DNA of 7,160 nucleotides from a bacterium (GCA_029781075.1 JAKOXJ010000065.1:1-7160), one strand, 5' to 3'. Positions 1 to 5,944 are shown, numbered from the stretch's first letter. Program-made: numbers and translations. Notes: a model not told the origin generated them from the sequence alone.

Positions 1-270
1 GATAACTCCAACTAACTCATTTTCTAACATAATCGGATGTGGAAGCTTATCGGCCCTATAACCATCAAACTCACGCTTTAATAGCTCATCAATCGCAGAG
101 TTTATATTAAATGGGAATCCTGGTGGGCGCTTAATCCCCTTCTTTACCTCTAGCCAGAAACACCTCTCACAGTTTAAGAAAAGATCAATCTTAGATCTAG
201 AAATCCTAAACGGTTCATCACTCTTTGGATCAAAAATCCCTCTATAACCAATCTTTTTAACTTCACTCAT
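1..270 (-). CDS. Putative PD-(D/E)XK nuclease-like protein, N-terminal part (3' end outside window)
   Basis: I read 90 codons in frame from the ATG at 270 to the window edge without a stop. The peptide begins MSEVKKIGYRGIF and contains FRISRSKIDLFLNC followed by ERCFWL (Cys34 and Cys37), then GIKRPPGFPF and a helix with IDELLKREFD. The 'serine-K-hydrophobic-x-x-F-x-x-C-x-x-C-F-W/Y-L' start resembles the beginning of Cas4/RecB-type PD-(D/E)XK nucleases, in which the first cysteine helps hold an Fe-S cluster. The catalytic D/E-x-K core would lie beyond the window, so the nuclease assignment is by resemblance and from memory of similar CPR hypothetical proteins. The start lies 3 bp after the stop of the upstream methyltransferase gene, which suggests co-transcription. 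Only a weak AGG sits before the ATG. The reading frame is secure, the function is not. Confidence 0.6.
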   Translation of the reverse strand, partial: MSEVKKIGYRGIFDPKSDEPFRISRSKIDLFLNCERCFWLEVKKGIKRPPGFPFNINSAIDELLKREFDGYRADKLPHPIMLENELVGVI

Positions 271-273
271 AAC

Positions 274-1593
274 CTACAATTCTAGCATTACCAAACTTTC
301 TATATGTGGAGTCCTTGGGAAGAAGTTATAGCCTCTGGCAAACTTTATCTTGTATCCAGCCTCTATGACTTCTTTTAAATCTCTAGCCTGAGTAACAGGG
401 TTACAGCTGAGGTAAACAAGTTGTTTTGGCTTAATATCGCAAATAGTTTGAACAACTTTTTTATGCAATCCTGCTCGAGGTGGGTCTACTACTAAAACAG
501 AATCATTTGCTATCTTTTCTAATGCTTCTTCACTTGCAAGATTCTCCACTGAAGAATTTTTTAAACCTAAGATATTTTCTTTAGCCATATTAGCACTATG
601 CTCGTCCAGCTCTACAATCTCTAGCTCTCTCTCAATCTCTCCATCCGCCCTTAGAGATATCCCTATGCTTCCAACTCCACCATAAAAATCTACAATCTTT
701 AGATCTGGCAAAAGTCGAGACTTAACTTCTTCTAAAACTTCTTCAAACATTTCGATATTAACCTGAAAGAAAGAATTAACATCATATTTCAGTTCTTTTC
801 CCAATATCTCATCAGCAAGTTCAATATCACCTTTTCTCCATAATTCTTTAGTGATAACAGAGGCTGGAGACTTTGGATTAGAATAATAACAGACTAGACC
901 CCTTAAGCTCTCAGGCAGATCTATCTCTTCAAATTCTTCTTTCTTCACAAATAGGGCTCCAACACACTCACCTCCGCTAGTTGGCGGAGCGGAAGATCTC
1001 AAAATCAGTGACTTTAAGTCACCTGCAAAGATCTTTTTGGAGTTCAACAGTGAGACAAGCTCCTTCCCTGCTCTATTTATAGCCTCAGAAGCCAATACAG
1101 AGCCCTCTAGCTTAATCTTCTGGCCAGAGCCACGTTTGTGTAAAGCTAAGTGCAAACCATCTTCATCACCCCAAAAGTTATACTCCATCTTATTTCTGTA
1201 ACCATATTGCTCTTTTGGAACTCGCATCTCTAGGCTCTCACCCAAATCTATCCCTACTTCATGTCTAAAAGTCTGTTTCAAAAGCTCTAATTTAGCCATC
1301 TTTTCAGCATCATAAGACAGAATCTGCCAAGGGCTTGTGCTCAAATACTCGTACTCGTTTTCTGGATCTACCCTATCTGCAGACTTCTTCTTGATAGATT
1401 GAGCAATCCCCTCCAGTATTCCCTTTTTAGATTTTGTAACCAAAACATCACAAACCTCACCCGGAAGTGCCCCATAAACAAAAACTGGTTTACTATCATG
1501 ATATCCAAGAGCTTGGCCGCCGTTAACCCACTTTTCTAAAGTGATACTTTCTAAAATGTAAGACTCTAATTTTTTGTTTCTTTTCTTACCCAT
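274..1593 (-). CDS. TrmA/RlmC/RlmD-family RNA (uracil-5-)-methyltransferase
   Basis: This enzyme would transfer a methyl group from S-adenosylmethionine to C5 of a uridine in 23S rRNA or tRNA; which uridine cannot be told from sequence alone. Numbering is from the ATG at 1593 (439 aa, usual size). A TRAM RNA-binding domain occupies about residues 12-68 (GGQALGY, VFVYGALPGE). SFFQVN is at 274-279 and the SAM-binding motif VDFYGGVGSI at 301-310. DPPRAG starts at 370, the catalytic-cysteine motif SCNP is at 396-399 (Cys397), and the C-terminal HIES holds the likely general base Glu432. The Cys residues that bind [4Fe-4S] in RlmD are absent: the region around 81-90 reads YEYLSTSPWQ. An in-frame ATG also exists at 1623. 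I prefer 1593 because a TATAAT box lies between the two and the TRAM domain does not need the extra ten residues. Residues 201-207 (SAPPTSG) are encoded by a palindromic repeat. The family call is firm. Confidence 0.92.
   Translation of the reverse strand: MGKKRNKKLESYILESITLEKWVNGGQALGYHDSKPVFVYGALPGEVCDVLVTKSKKGILEGIAQSIKKKSADRVDPENEYEYLSTSPWQILSYDAEKMAKLELLKQTFRHEVGIDLGESLEMRVPKEQYGYRNKMEYNFWGDEDGLHLALHKRGSGQKIKLEGSVLASEAINRAGKELVSLLNSKKIFAGDLKSLILRSSAPPTSGGECVGALFVKKEEFEEIDLPESLRGLVCYYSNPKSPASVITKELWRKGDIELADEILGKELKYDVNSFFQVNIEMFEEVLEEVKSRLLPDLKIVDFYGGVGSIGISLRADGEIERELEIVELDEHSANMAKENILGLKNSSVENLASEEALEKIANDSVLVVDPPRAGLHKKVVQTICDIKPKQLVYLSCNPVTQARDLKEVIEAGYKIKFARGYNFFPRTPHIESLVMLEL
973..993 (-). 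repeat. GC-rich palindromic repeat, copy inside the methyltransferase gene
   Basis: This 21-base unit matches the intergenic unit at 1765-1785 at 18 of 21 positions (differences at unit positions 6, 9 and 17). It contains an imperfect palindrome, TCCGCTAGTTGGCGGA on the plus strand. On the coding strand it fills exactly seven codons in frame and encodes Ser-Ala-Pro-Pro-Thr-Ser-Gly, between two strand-like segments (SLILRS before, ECVGALFV after). That is where a surface loop would tolerate extra residues. It is far more GC-rich than its surroundings. Confidence 0.7.
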
Positions 1594-1602
1594 ATCCCTG
1601 TT

Positions 1603-1611
1603 ATTATACCA
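1603..1611 (-). promoter_or_regulatory. Extended -10 promoter of the methyltransferase gene
   Basis: The minus strand reads TGGTATAAT, a perfect extended -10 (TGnTATAAT). Nine bases separate the TATAAT from the ATG at 1593, so transcription starting about 7 bases downstream would give a 5' leader of only a few bases. No convincing -35 hexamer is visible; extended -10 promoters often do without one. The box lies inside the longer alternative ORF, which argues against the ATG at 1623 as the start. Confidence 0.55.
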
Positions 1612-1764
1612 CTGCGCCTCCATAGTTTTGATCGAGACCCACCCCGTCCAAGTATAAGTTAAAAAGAAAAACAGTACCTGGGATCTATCAAAATTAAAGA
1701 TGATTCTTTTGTTTCTCTTCTTATCTGAAGAAAAGAAAGTATAAATAAAAAAAATCCCTGTATA

Positions 1765-1785
1765 TCCGCCAGCTGGCGGACCGGA
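1765..1785. repeat. GC-rich palindromic repeat, intergenic copy
   Basis: It contains the perfect 16-bp palindrome TCCGCCAGCTGGCGGA followed by CCGGA, in AT-rich surroundings. As RNA the core forms a six-pair stem (UCCGCC/GGCGGA) with an AGCU loop. On the minus strand eleven bases separate it from a T8 run, which is too far for a textbook terminator but could still help end transcripts coming from mraZ. A related copy sits in the methyltransferase coding sequence at 973-993. Confidence 0.7.
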
Positions 1786-1875
1786 ATAAATGTTTTAGTT
1801 ATTAACAACTAGAGAAAAATCAAATATTAGTATCGAACAATCAGCTGTTTGTTTTTGCGATTTTTGTTTTTATTC

Positions 1876-1895
1876 TAGATGGACTAAACCATCTA
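1876..1895. repeat. Inverted repeat, 7-bp stem with 6-base loop
   Basis: TAGATGG, a six-base spacer (ACTAAA), then CCATCTA form a perfect inverted repeat. No T tract follows on either strand, so it is not a classic terminator. It could be a protein-binding site or an RNA hairpin in the tail of the mraZ transcript. Function unknown. Confidence 0.5.
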
Positions 1896-1965
1896 ATAGA
1901 GAGACTTATGTGAAGTGAGAGATTTTTTTGATAGTAAGTTTAAAAACTAGAGTGCGGTCAATAAC

Positions 1966-2010
1966 TTTGAATCTTTGCGAGCAGTTCAAAGACGAACAGT
2001 TCGATTCAAA
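1966..2010. repeat. Nested inverted repeats in the mraZ downstream region
   Basis: TTTGAATC (1966-1973) and GATTCAAA (2003-2010) are perfect complements. Inside them GTTC (1984-1987) and GAAC (1994-1997) can pair around a six-base loop. CTTTGAA (1965-1971) can instead pair with TTCAAAG (1985-1991), which would compete with that fold. Two near-identical 10-mers, CGAGCAGTTC (1978-1987) and CGAACAGTTC (1993-2002), repeat directly at 15-base spacing. This is more order than expected from neutral spacer DNA. It may be part of a structured RNA or a binding site. Confidence 0.45.
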
Positions 2011-2082
2011 AAATAGCCTCACCAGATTTAAACTCACCGATGTACTAAGGGCTTTTAAGGTGGTTTCCTTCAGACCCCACCG

Positions 2083-2119
2083 CCGATTGCTCGGTAGCAA
2101 TATTCGATTAGTTTTTTTT
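2083..2119 (+). terminator. Hairpin with downstream T8 tract (weak plus-strand terminator candidate)
   Basis: ATTGCT-CGGT-AGCAAT (2086-2101) forms a six-pair stem with a four-base loop; an alternative CCGA-TTGC-TCGG hairpin (2083-2094) overlaps it. A T8 run begins at 2112 on the plus strand, ten bases after the stem. The gap is longer than in a standard intrinsic terminator, and no plus-strand gene is evident upstream. If functional, it would end a plus-strand non-coding RNA or block antisense transcription into mraZ. Confidence 0.25.
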
Positions 2120-2120
2120 C

Positions 2121-2495
2121 CTAGCTGTTAATGTTCTTGGGGGATCCGAGTCGCCAATACTGGCCAACTCGAACCGCCACTATGTTTTGCTGAATCTCAG
2201 CAAAACCAAGCAAATCAGAATCTAACGTGATTCTACCTTGCTTATTGTCTGGCACCACTTCTTTTTTCCCCATCCGAAATCTTACATTAAGATCCGCAAT
2301 CCTTTCATCCAGGATATCGCCCTTCAGTCTAGACTCCACATCTTGCTGCCAAACTTCTTTAGGGTAAGCATGCAGATAGGTACCAAAGCCTCGTGTAACT
2401 ACAATCCCTTCCGCAAACTCATCCCTTACCTCCGTAGGTAAAGTTAAACGATTCTTATCGTCAAGTTTCCGGGCGAAGTAATCCACTTTGGCCAT
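2121..2495 (-). CDS. mraZ: MraZ-family transcriptional regulator
   Basis: MraZ is a DNA-binding protein with two AbrB-like (SpoVT/AbrB) repeats; in well-studied bacteria it forms ring oligomers and controls its own operon of division and cell-wall genes. Both repeats are visible here. The first has LDDKNRLTLP at 11-20, with Asn15 where the family usually has Gly. The second has DNKQGRITL at 83-91 and ends with VAVRVGQYWRL. At 124 residues it is somewhat shorter than the E. coli protein of about 150. The ATG at 2495 lacks a clear Shine-Dalgarno sequence. Four GTGGGTA repeats lie upstream, fitting autoregulation. The next gene downstream is not rsmH as usual but an RNA methyltransferase of another family, some 500 bp away, so this mraZ appears detached from the dcw cluster. 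Confidence 0.93.
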   Translation of the reverse strand: MAKVDYFARKLDDKNRLTLPTEVRDEFAEGIVVTRGFGTYLHAYPKEVWQQDVESRLKGDILDERIADLNVRFRMGKKEVVPDNKQGRITLDSDLLGFAEIQQNIVAVRVGQYWRLGSPKNINS

Positions 2496-2564
2496 TTTAA
2501 ATTACGTGGGAGTTTTTGTTTTTGTATCTGATAACCAACGTAAGCTTTGTGCTTAAATTGCGGC

Positions 2565-2612
2565 TACCCACATCTACCCACTAATCTCAATATACTACCC
2601 ACACTTACCCAC
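2565..2612 (-). promoter_or_regulatory. Probable MraZ operator: four GTGGGTA repeats
   Basis: On the mraZ coding strand the heptamer GTGGGTA occurs four times, at 2606-2612, 2596-2602, 2575-2581 and 2565-2571. The start-to-start spacings are 10, 21 and 10 bp, so all copies lie on nearly the same face of the helix. Known E. coli MraZ sites are TGGGN direct repeats separated by 5 nt. Each pair here has exactly that geometry (5-base GTGGG plus 5-base spacer). The location, just upstream of mraZ, supports autoregulation. Confidence 0.8.
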
Positions 2613-2618
2613 ATACAA
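2589..2618 (-). promoter_or_regulatory. Candidate mraZ promoter
   Basis: The minus strand reads TTGTAT (2618-2613), an 18-base spacer, then TATATT (2594-2589), a fair match to sigma-70-type -35 and -10 hexamers. Two of the GTGGGTA repeats fill the spacer exactly. The other two lie around the predicted start of transcription, a layout suited to repression. The leader would be about 85 bases. This call rests on pattern alone. Confidence 0.4.
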
Positions 2619-2686
2619 GTGGTAAGAACAATTTAGTTTAATAAAACTGACTCTTAGCTGCTCTAACAGTGGTAATAATTTCCACC

Positions 2687-2717
2687 TGTGCAAAACTTAT
2701 CCACAGCATGTGCACAA
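2687..2717. promoter_or_regulatory. Cluster of DnaA-box-like 9-mers
   Basis: TTATCCACA at 2697-2705 is a perfect DnaA box. One base before it, 2687-2695 on the minus strand reads TTTTGCACA, which fits TTWTNCACA. At 2709-2717 the minus strand reads TTGTGCACA, one mismatch from that pattern. Further left, TTACCCACA (2605-2613) is one mismatch from the perfect box but is better explained as part of the MraZ array. Three boxes within 31 bp between GH1 and mraZ suggest DnaA binding, either to regulate transcription or as part of an origin. Confidence 0.5.
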
Positions 2718-2721
2718 AACC

Positions 2722-4029
2722 CTACTTCAATCTATCGACTTCTTTAGCTGCCGTCACTGGCTCACTCCTAGGTCCTGGGTTACAAATCCTTTGGATAATG
2801 CCAGCAAACCACTTGGCACTTGGCCGCACTTTTCTTTCACCAGTCTCCCTATTAACAGATATTAAGCCAAACTTTGGCCAATGACCTTCGGCCCATTCAA
2901 AATTATCCATTAGTGACCAATGGATATAGCCCACAAGATTCACTCCTCTCTTTTTTAACTTAATAATCTCCTTAAGAGTTTCGCCAATCCACCACTTTCT
3001 ATATTTATCGGTAGAATCTGCCACTCCGTTTTCAGTAATAATTACTGGCTTTTTGTACCTGCACCAGATTCCATGTACTGCGTTAGAGATTCTGGCTGGC
3101 TCCATGCTCCAACCAAGGTCGCTTCGGTTTTTATCTGGGTTTTTTCCGAACATCCCAAAGCCATAATGTCTGTCTGCAAAATAGTAATTAACCCCAACAA
3201 AATCAAGATATTTCTTGATTCTATCCAAGAAAAAGAAGTTGCTGACATAATTCATAACTTTCACATTTATTCTGGTAGATAGCTTTGAATCACCTCTGTA
3301 AAAATCAGCCACGTTATGAGCTATCCCAATCTTATAATCTTGTCTAAATTTAAGTAAAACTTTAGCTGCTTTTCTATGCGCATGAATTAGATTAAAAACA
3401 ACTCTGGTATATTTCAACCAACTCTCTTCTTGAGGAGGCCACTTGCCATCCCTAAAAGAATAGAAGGCATAGACCATTGGCTCATTCAGAATAGCCACAT
3501 ACGTAAAATCATTGCCAAAGGCTTTGGTCACAACCTCTACAAAGCGTTCAAAATATTTAATGTTAGAGCGTTTCAAAAAACCACCTTTACGCTCGAACCA
3601 TTTTGGAGTCGTCCAGTGCCAAAGAGTTACAACTGGGGTTATGCCTTGTCTCTTTAGCTCGTTAAAGTAAGCCTTGTAGTACCTAAGAGCAGTCTTATTA
3701 AACTCCCCTTCTACCGGCTCAATCCTGCTCCATTCGATACTAAATCTCAGAGTGTTCAAATTTAGAGATCTAAGTGTTTCAAAATCTTGCTTAAAATACT
3801 TTTTATGTTCAGCTGCCCTTCCAGAGACATAATTTCTAGGGTCAGTGGCCAAAGTCTTAATCTTTGGCCAGTTCGGTAAATAACCATATTTGTTAGAAGC
3901 CAACTTTGCTAAATGAGTTGCACTAGCTAATTCCCACTCTGTCCAATTGTTATCATTACCACCTTCTACCTGATGAGCCGAGATACCAGCCCCCCATAGA
4001 AAATCTTCCTCAAACAAACTCTTCTTCAT
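2722..4029 (-). CDS. Glycoside hydrolase family 1 (beta-glucosidase/beta-galactosidase type)
   Basis: GH1 enzymes hydrolyse terminal beta-linked sugars with retention of configuration. This 435-residue protein spans the whole (beta/alpha)8 barrel at close to the usual length. FLWGAGISAHQVEG (10-23) is the N-terminal GH1 signature, with Gln20 binding the sugar. FSIEWSRIEP is at 96-105 and LWHWTTPKWF at 136-145. Glu183 in NEP is the acid/base, Glu333 in ITENG the nucleophile, and WSLMDNFEW (371-379) the -1 subsite wall. All catalytic residues are present. There is no signal peptide, so it acts in the cytoplasm on imported or internally made glycosides. It starts 10 bp after the preceding gene, probably in the same transcript, but no Shine-Dalgarno sequence is visible and a 14-bp palindrome lies at the junction. 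Substrate cannot be predicted securely. Confidence 0.95.
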   Translation of the reverse strand: MKKSLFEEDFLWGAGISAHQVEGGNDNNWTEWELASATHLAKLASNKYGYLPNWPKIKTLATDPRNYVSGRAAEHKKYFKQDFETLRSLNLNTLRFSIEWSRIEPVEGEFNKTALRYYKAYFNELKRQGITPVVTLWHWTTPKWFERKGGFLKRSNIKYFERFVEVVTKAFGNDFTYVAILNEPMVYAFYSFRDGKWPPQEESWLKYTRVVFNLIHAHRKAAKVLLKFRQDYKIGIAHNVADFYRGDSKLSTRINVKVMNYVSNFFFLDRIKKYLDFVGVNYYFADRHYGFGMFGKNPDKNRSDLGWSMEPARISNAVHGIWCRYKKPVIITENGVADSTDKYRKWWIGETLKEIIKLKKRGVNLVGYIHWSLMDNFEWAEGHWPKFGLISVNRETGERKVRPSAKWFAGIIQRICNPGPRSEPVTAAKEVDRLK

Positions 4030-4042
4030 AGTAAATTTACTA
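4029..4042. repeat. 14-bp perfect palindrome at the GH1 start
   Basis: TAGTAAATTTACTA is perfectly self-complementary. It runs from the TAG stop of the upstream gene to the A of the GH1 ATG. It could be an operator controlling GH1 alone. However, part of it is fixed by the stop codon, and AT-rich palindromes arise easily by chance. Confidence 0.4.
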
Positions 4043-4582
4043 CGTATCTATACCAAATCTTATCCTTAGAGATTCTATCTTTCTAGCAAGAGTCCTCTCC
4101 ATGTCTAGGCTGAACTCACTAGACTGATGTTCAGCACATACCATAAGAACACCGGCTGCATTAAGAGCCCTTGATTTAAGTTTATTAACAGCAACAGCCC
4201 TCTCTCTTTCATGATCAAGACCATGCACTGCATCAGAAAGTTCACCTGACGCCATAATCCACGAAGTGTGTGATACACCCAAAGTAGAATACCTATCAAA
4301 GAAAGCTTGAGGAACGATAAAGCCACTACCGCCCAAGATAGCCAATCCAGACTCCGTCCACCTAGATATCCTTAGGGCATAAGATATAGCATCAGGAAGC
4401 AAGTCATCCTCTACCACCCCCCTATCATTAAAGTCTTTTCTTATTAGGTCTCTAGACAGATGTATAGCAACATGCTTTAAATTTGGCTCAAGGCCCAAAA
4501 ACTCATGCTCCCACCCCCCCTGATCGATATCATATGTATTTAGAGCATCATTCATCCTCGCCAGCGCGGCTCTGTCTACCAT
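4040..4582 (-). CDS. Hypothetical protein (180 aa), coupled to glyS
   Basis: I do not recognise this protein. It is soluble, with no signal peptide or clear membrane span, and looks mainly helical. Features include an amphipathic N-terminal helix, a hydrophobic glycine-rich segment (LAILGGSGFIV at 80-90), the conserved-looking HTSWIMASGELSDAVHGLDH (105-124), and a basic amphipathic C-terminal helix (MERTLARKIESLRIRFG). His105, His120, His124 and several acidic residues could bind a metal, but this is speculation. The ATG lies 3 bp after the glyS stop and is preceded by GAGGAG in the glyS 3' end at good spacing, so translation is real and coupled to glyS. GH1 follows 10 bp later. Reading frame secure, function unknown. 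Confidence 0.8.
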   Translation of the reverse strand: MVDRAALARMNDALNTYDIDQGGWEHEFLGLEPNLKHVAIHLSRDLIRKDFNDRGVVEDDLLPDAISYALRISRWTESGLAILGGSGFIVPQAFFDRYSTLGVSHTSWIMASGELSDAVHGLDHERERAVAVNKLKSRALNAAGVLMVCAEHQSSEFSLDMERTLARKIESLRIRFGIDT

Positions 4583-4585
4583 AAC

Positions 4586-5944
4586 TTACAGCTCCTCGAT
4601 CTTCACTCTAACCTGCTCCATTGTATCTCTATCTCGAACAGTCACAGTGCCATCTTCTAAGGTCTGGAAATCAACCGTAATGCACTTTGGTACACCGATC
4701 TCATCTGCCCTTCGATATCTTTTACCGATATTACCGTTATCATCATATTCACACATCTTATCTTGAGAGAGCTTTTCAAAAACCTCTTTAGCCTTTTCTA
4801 CTAATTCTGGCTTATTGCGAAGAAGTGGTGAGACAACAGCTTTAATTGGGGCAAGCTCTTCTTTGAACTTCAAGACTGTTCTTTTCTCTCCATTAACTTC
4901 CTCCTCGACGTAAGCATCAGAGAGTACTGCCAAGAACACTCTACCCGTACCCGCAGAAGTTTCTACTACCCAAGGAATGTATTTATCACCAACTCGCGGA
5001 TCAGTATAAGTTAAGTCTGTACCAGAAAACTTTTGATGCTGAGAAAGATCGTAATCAGTTCTATCATGAATACCCTCAATCTCATCGAAACCCCAAGTCG
5101 GGAAGTTATACTCAATATCCCAAGCTTCTTTACAGTAGAAAACTAAGTTCTCATGCTGCTTCCATCTCAAGTTTTCTTCTTTTACTCCTAAACTTAAGTA
5201 CCACTTCCAACGATCTTCTTTAGCTTTTTCGTAGTTCTCTTTGTTTTCATTAGGGCGAATGAATAACTGAGTGTCCATTTGCTCAAGCTCTCGAGTTCTA
5301 AATAAGAAGTTTCTAGGAGAGATCTCATTTCTAAATGCTTTACCAATTTGCGCTACACCAAACGGAACCTGCATCCTTGTAGTATCCGTAATGTTTTTAA
5401 AGTTAAGATAAATACCCTGGCAAGCCTCACCTGGCAGATAAACTGGACGCTCACCTGTATCTGTAAAATCCCCTAGGTTAGACTTAACTAGAAGATTAAA
5501 CGCTTTGACATTAGAGAAATCCTTCTTGCCACAATTTGGGCATTTAATCTTATCTCTATTCTCATCAAAAAGCTTATTCAGCTCATCTTCGCTCATCTTC
5601 TCATCAGCCGTAACACCAACTTTTTCGAGTTCTTTATCAACTCTAATTCTTGCATTACAATTCTTACACTCGGCAAGTGGATCAGAAAAACCAGAAGTGT
5701 GACCAGAAGCGTCCCAGACTTTAGGATTCTTAAACATCGCAGAATCCAAACCAACATAGTTCGGCTTAAGTTGAACATTAGCCTTCCACCAGGCCTTTTT
5801 GATATTGTTCAGAAGCTCAACACCGTAAGGACCGAAGTCATAAAGACCCGCCTCACCACCGTAAATCTCAGAACCTGGATACACAAAACCTCGCCTCTTA
5901 CACAAAGAGACGATGTCTTCCATACTGTATTTGCTATCCGCCAT
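4586..5944 (-). CDS. glyS: Glycyl-tRNA synthetase, class II, alpha2 type
   Basis: It charges tRNA-Gly with glycine using ATP in the cytoplasm. The single-chain (dimeric) type is recognised by GGEAGLYDFGPYG at 29-41 and the motif 1 region ending in ASGHTSGFSDP (79-89). A zinc-ribbon-like insertion carries Cys93, Cys96, Cys135 and Cys138. Motif 2 (FRNEISPRN.LFRTRELEQMD, 204-224) contains the ATP-binding arginines. Motif 3 is ETSAGTGR (328-335), with Thr329 where many relatives have Pro. A C-terminal anticodon-binding domain starts near 365. The length of 452 residues is normal to slightly short. recO lies nearby upstream, a pairing seen in several bacterial groups. An extended -10 box sits just before the ATG. 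Confidence 0.96.
   Translation of the reverse strand: MADSKYSMEDIVSLCKRRGFVYPGSEIYGGEAGLYDFGPYGVELLNNIKKAWWKANVQLKPNYVGLDSAMFKNPKVWDASGHTSGFSDPLAECKNCNARIRVDKELEKVGVTADEKMSEDELNKLFDENRDKIKCPNCGKKDFSNVKAFNLLVKSNLGDFTDTGERPVYLPGEACQGIYLNFKNITDTTRMQVPFGVAQIGKAFRNEISPRNFLFRTRELEQMDTQLFIRPNENKENYEKAKEDRWKWYLSLGVKEENLRWKQHENLVFYCKEAWDIEYNFPTWGFDEIEGIHDRTDYDLSQHQKFSGTDLTYTDPRVGDKYIPWVVETSAGTGRVFLAVLSDAYVEEEVNGEKRTVLKFKEELAPIKAVVSPLLRNKPELVEKAKEVFEKLSQDKMCEYDDNGNIGKRYRRADEIGVPKCITVDFQTLEDGTVTVRDRDTMEQVRVKIEEL
4592..4597 (-). promoter_or_regulatory. Shine-Dalgarno sequence for the 180-aa gene
   Basis: GAGGAG on the minus strand lies nine bases before the ATG at 4582, within the last codons of glyS (Glu-Glu-Leu-stop). 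It fixes the start and contrasts with the near-leaderless promoter layout of neighbouring genes. Confidence 0.75.

Larger units (their letters stand above)
1612..2120. other. Long non-coding stretch between mraZ and the methyltransferase gene
   Basis: About 500 bases hold no gene I can support. Short open frames exist on both strands (roughly 1906-2100 minus, 1928-2131 plus), but both would begin at TTG without a Shine-Dalgarno sequence, overlap each other, and show no recognisable protein pattern. I found no tRNA; I also looked for tmRNA, RNase P RNA and SRP RNA signatures and saw none. The stretch is AT-rich and holds inverted repeats listed separately, a GC-rich palindrome, an A8 tract (plus strand 1747-1754) and a purine/pyrimidine-biased segment around 1700-1740. 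The part near 1966-2119 is the most structured and could be an uncharacterised RNA. Confidence 0.6.

Noticed and set aside
1697..1738. Pyrimidine-to-purine hairpin around CTTCTTATCTGAAG
   Set aside because: The stem is interrupted and consists of low-complexity CT/GA runs, with no T tract following; likely composition bias.
1993..2003. CGAACAGTTCG as a possible LexA (SOS) box
   Set aside because: The half-sites GAAC and GTTC are separated by one base instead of the four in the known GAAC-N4-GTTC box.
1992..2010. CAGTTCGATTC, resembling a tRNA or tmRNA T-loop
   Set aside because: The flanking bases do not form the five-pair T stem, and no acceptor, D or anticodon arm or CCA end fits around it.
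1624..2120. RNase P RNA, tmRNA or SRP RNA in the long spacer
   Set aside because: I looked for their conserved core sequences on both strands and found none.
1906..2131. Overlapping open frames of 64 aa (minus) and 67 aa (plus) in the spacer after mraZ
   Set aside because: Both begin at TTG without a ribosome binding site, overlap on opposite strands, and show no domain or composition typical of a real protein.
3042..3657. Open frames of 68-75 aa overlapping the GH1 gene
   Set aside because: They are shadow frames of an intact, well-conserved coding sequence.
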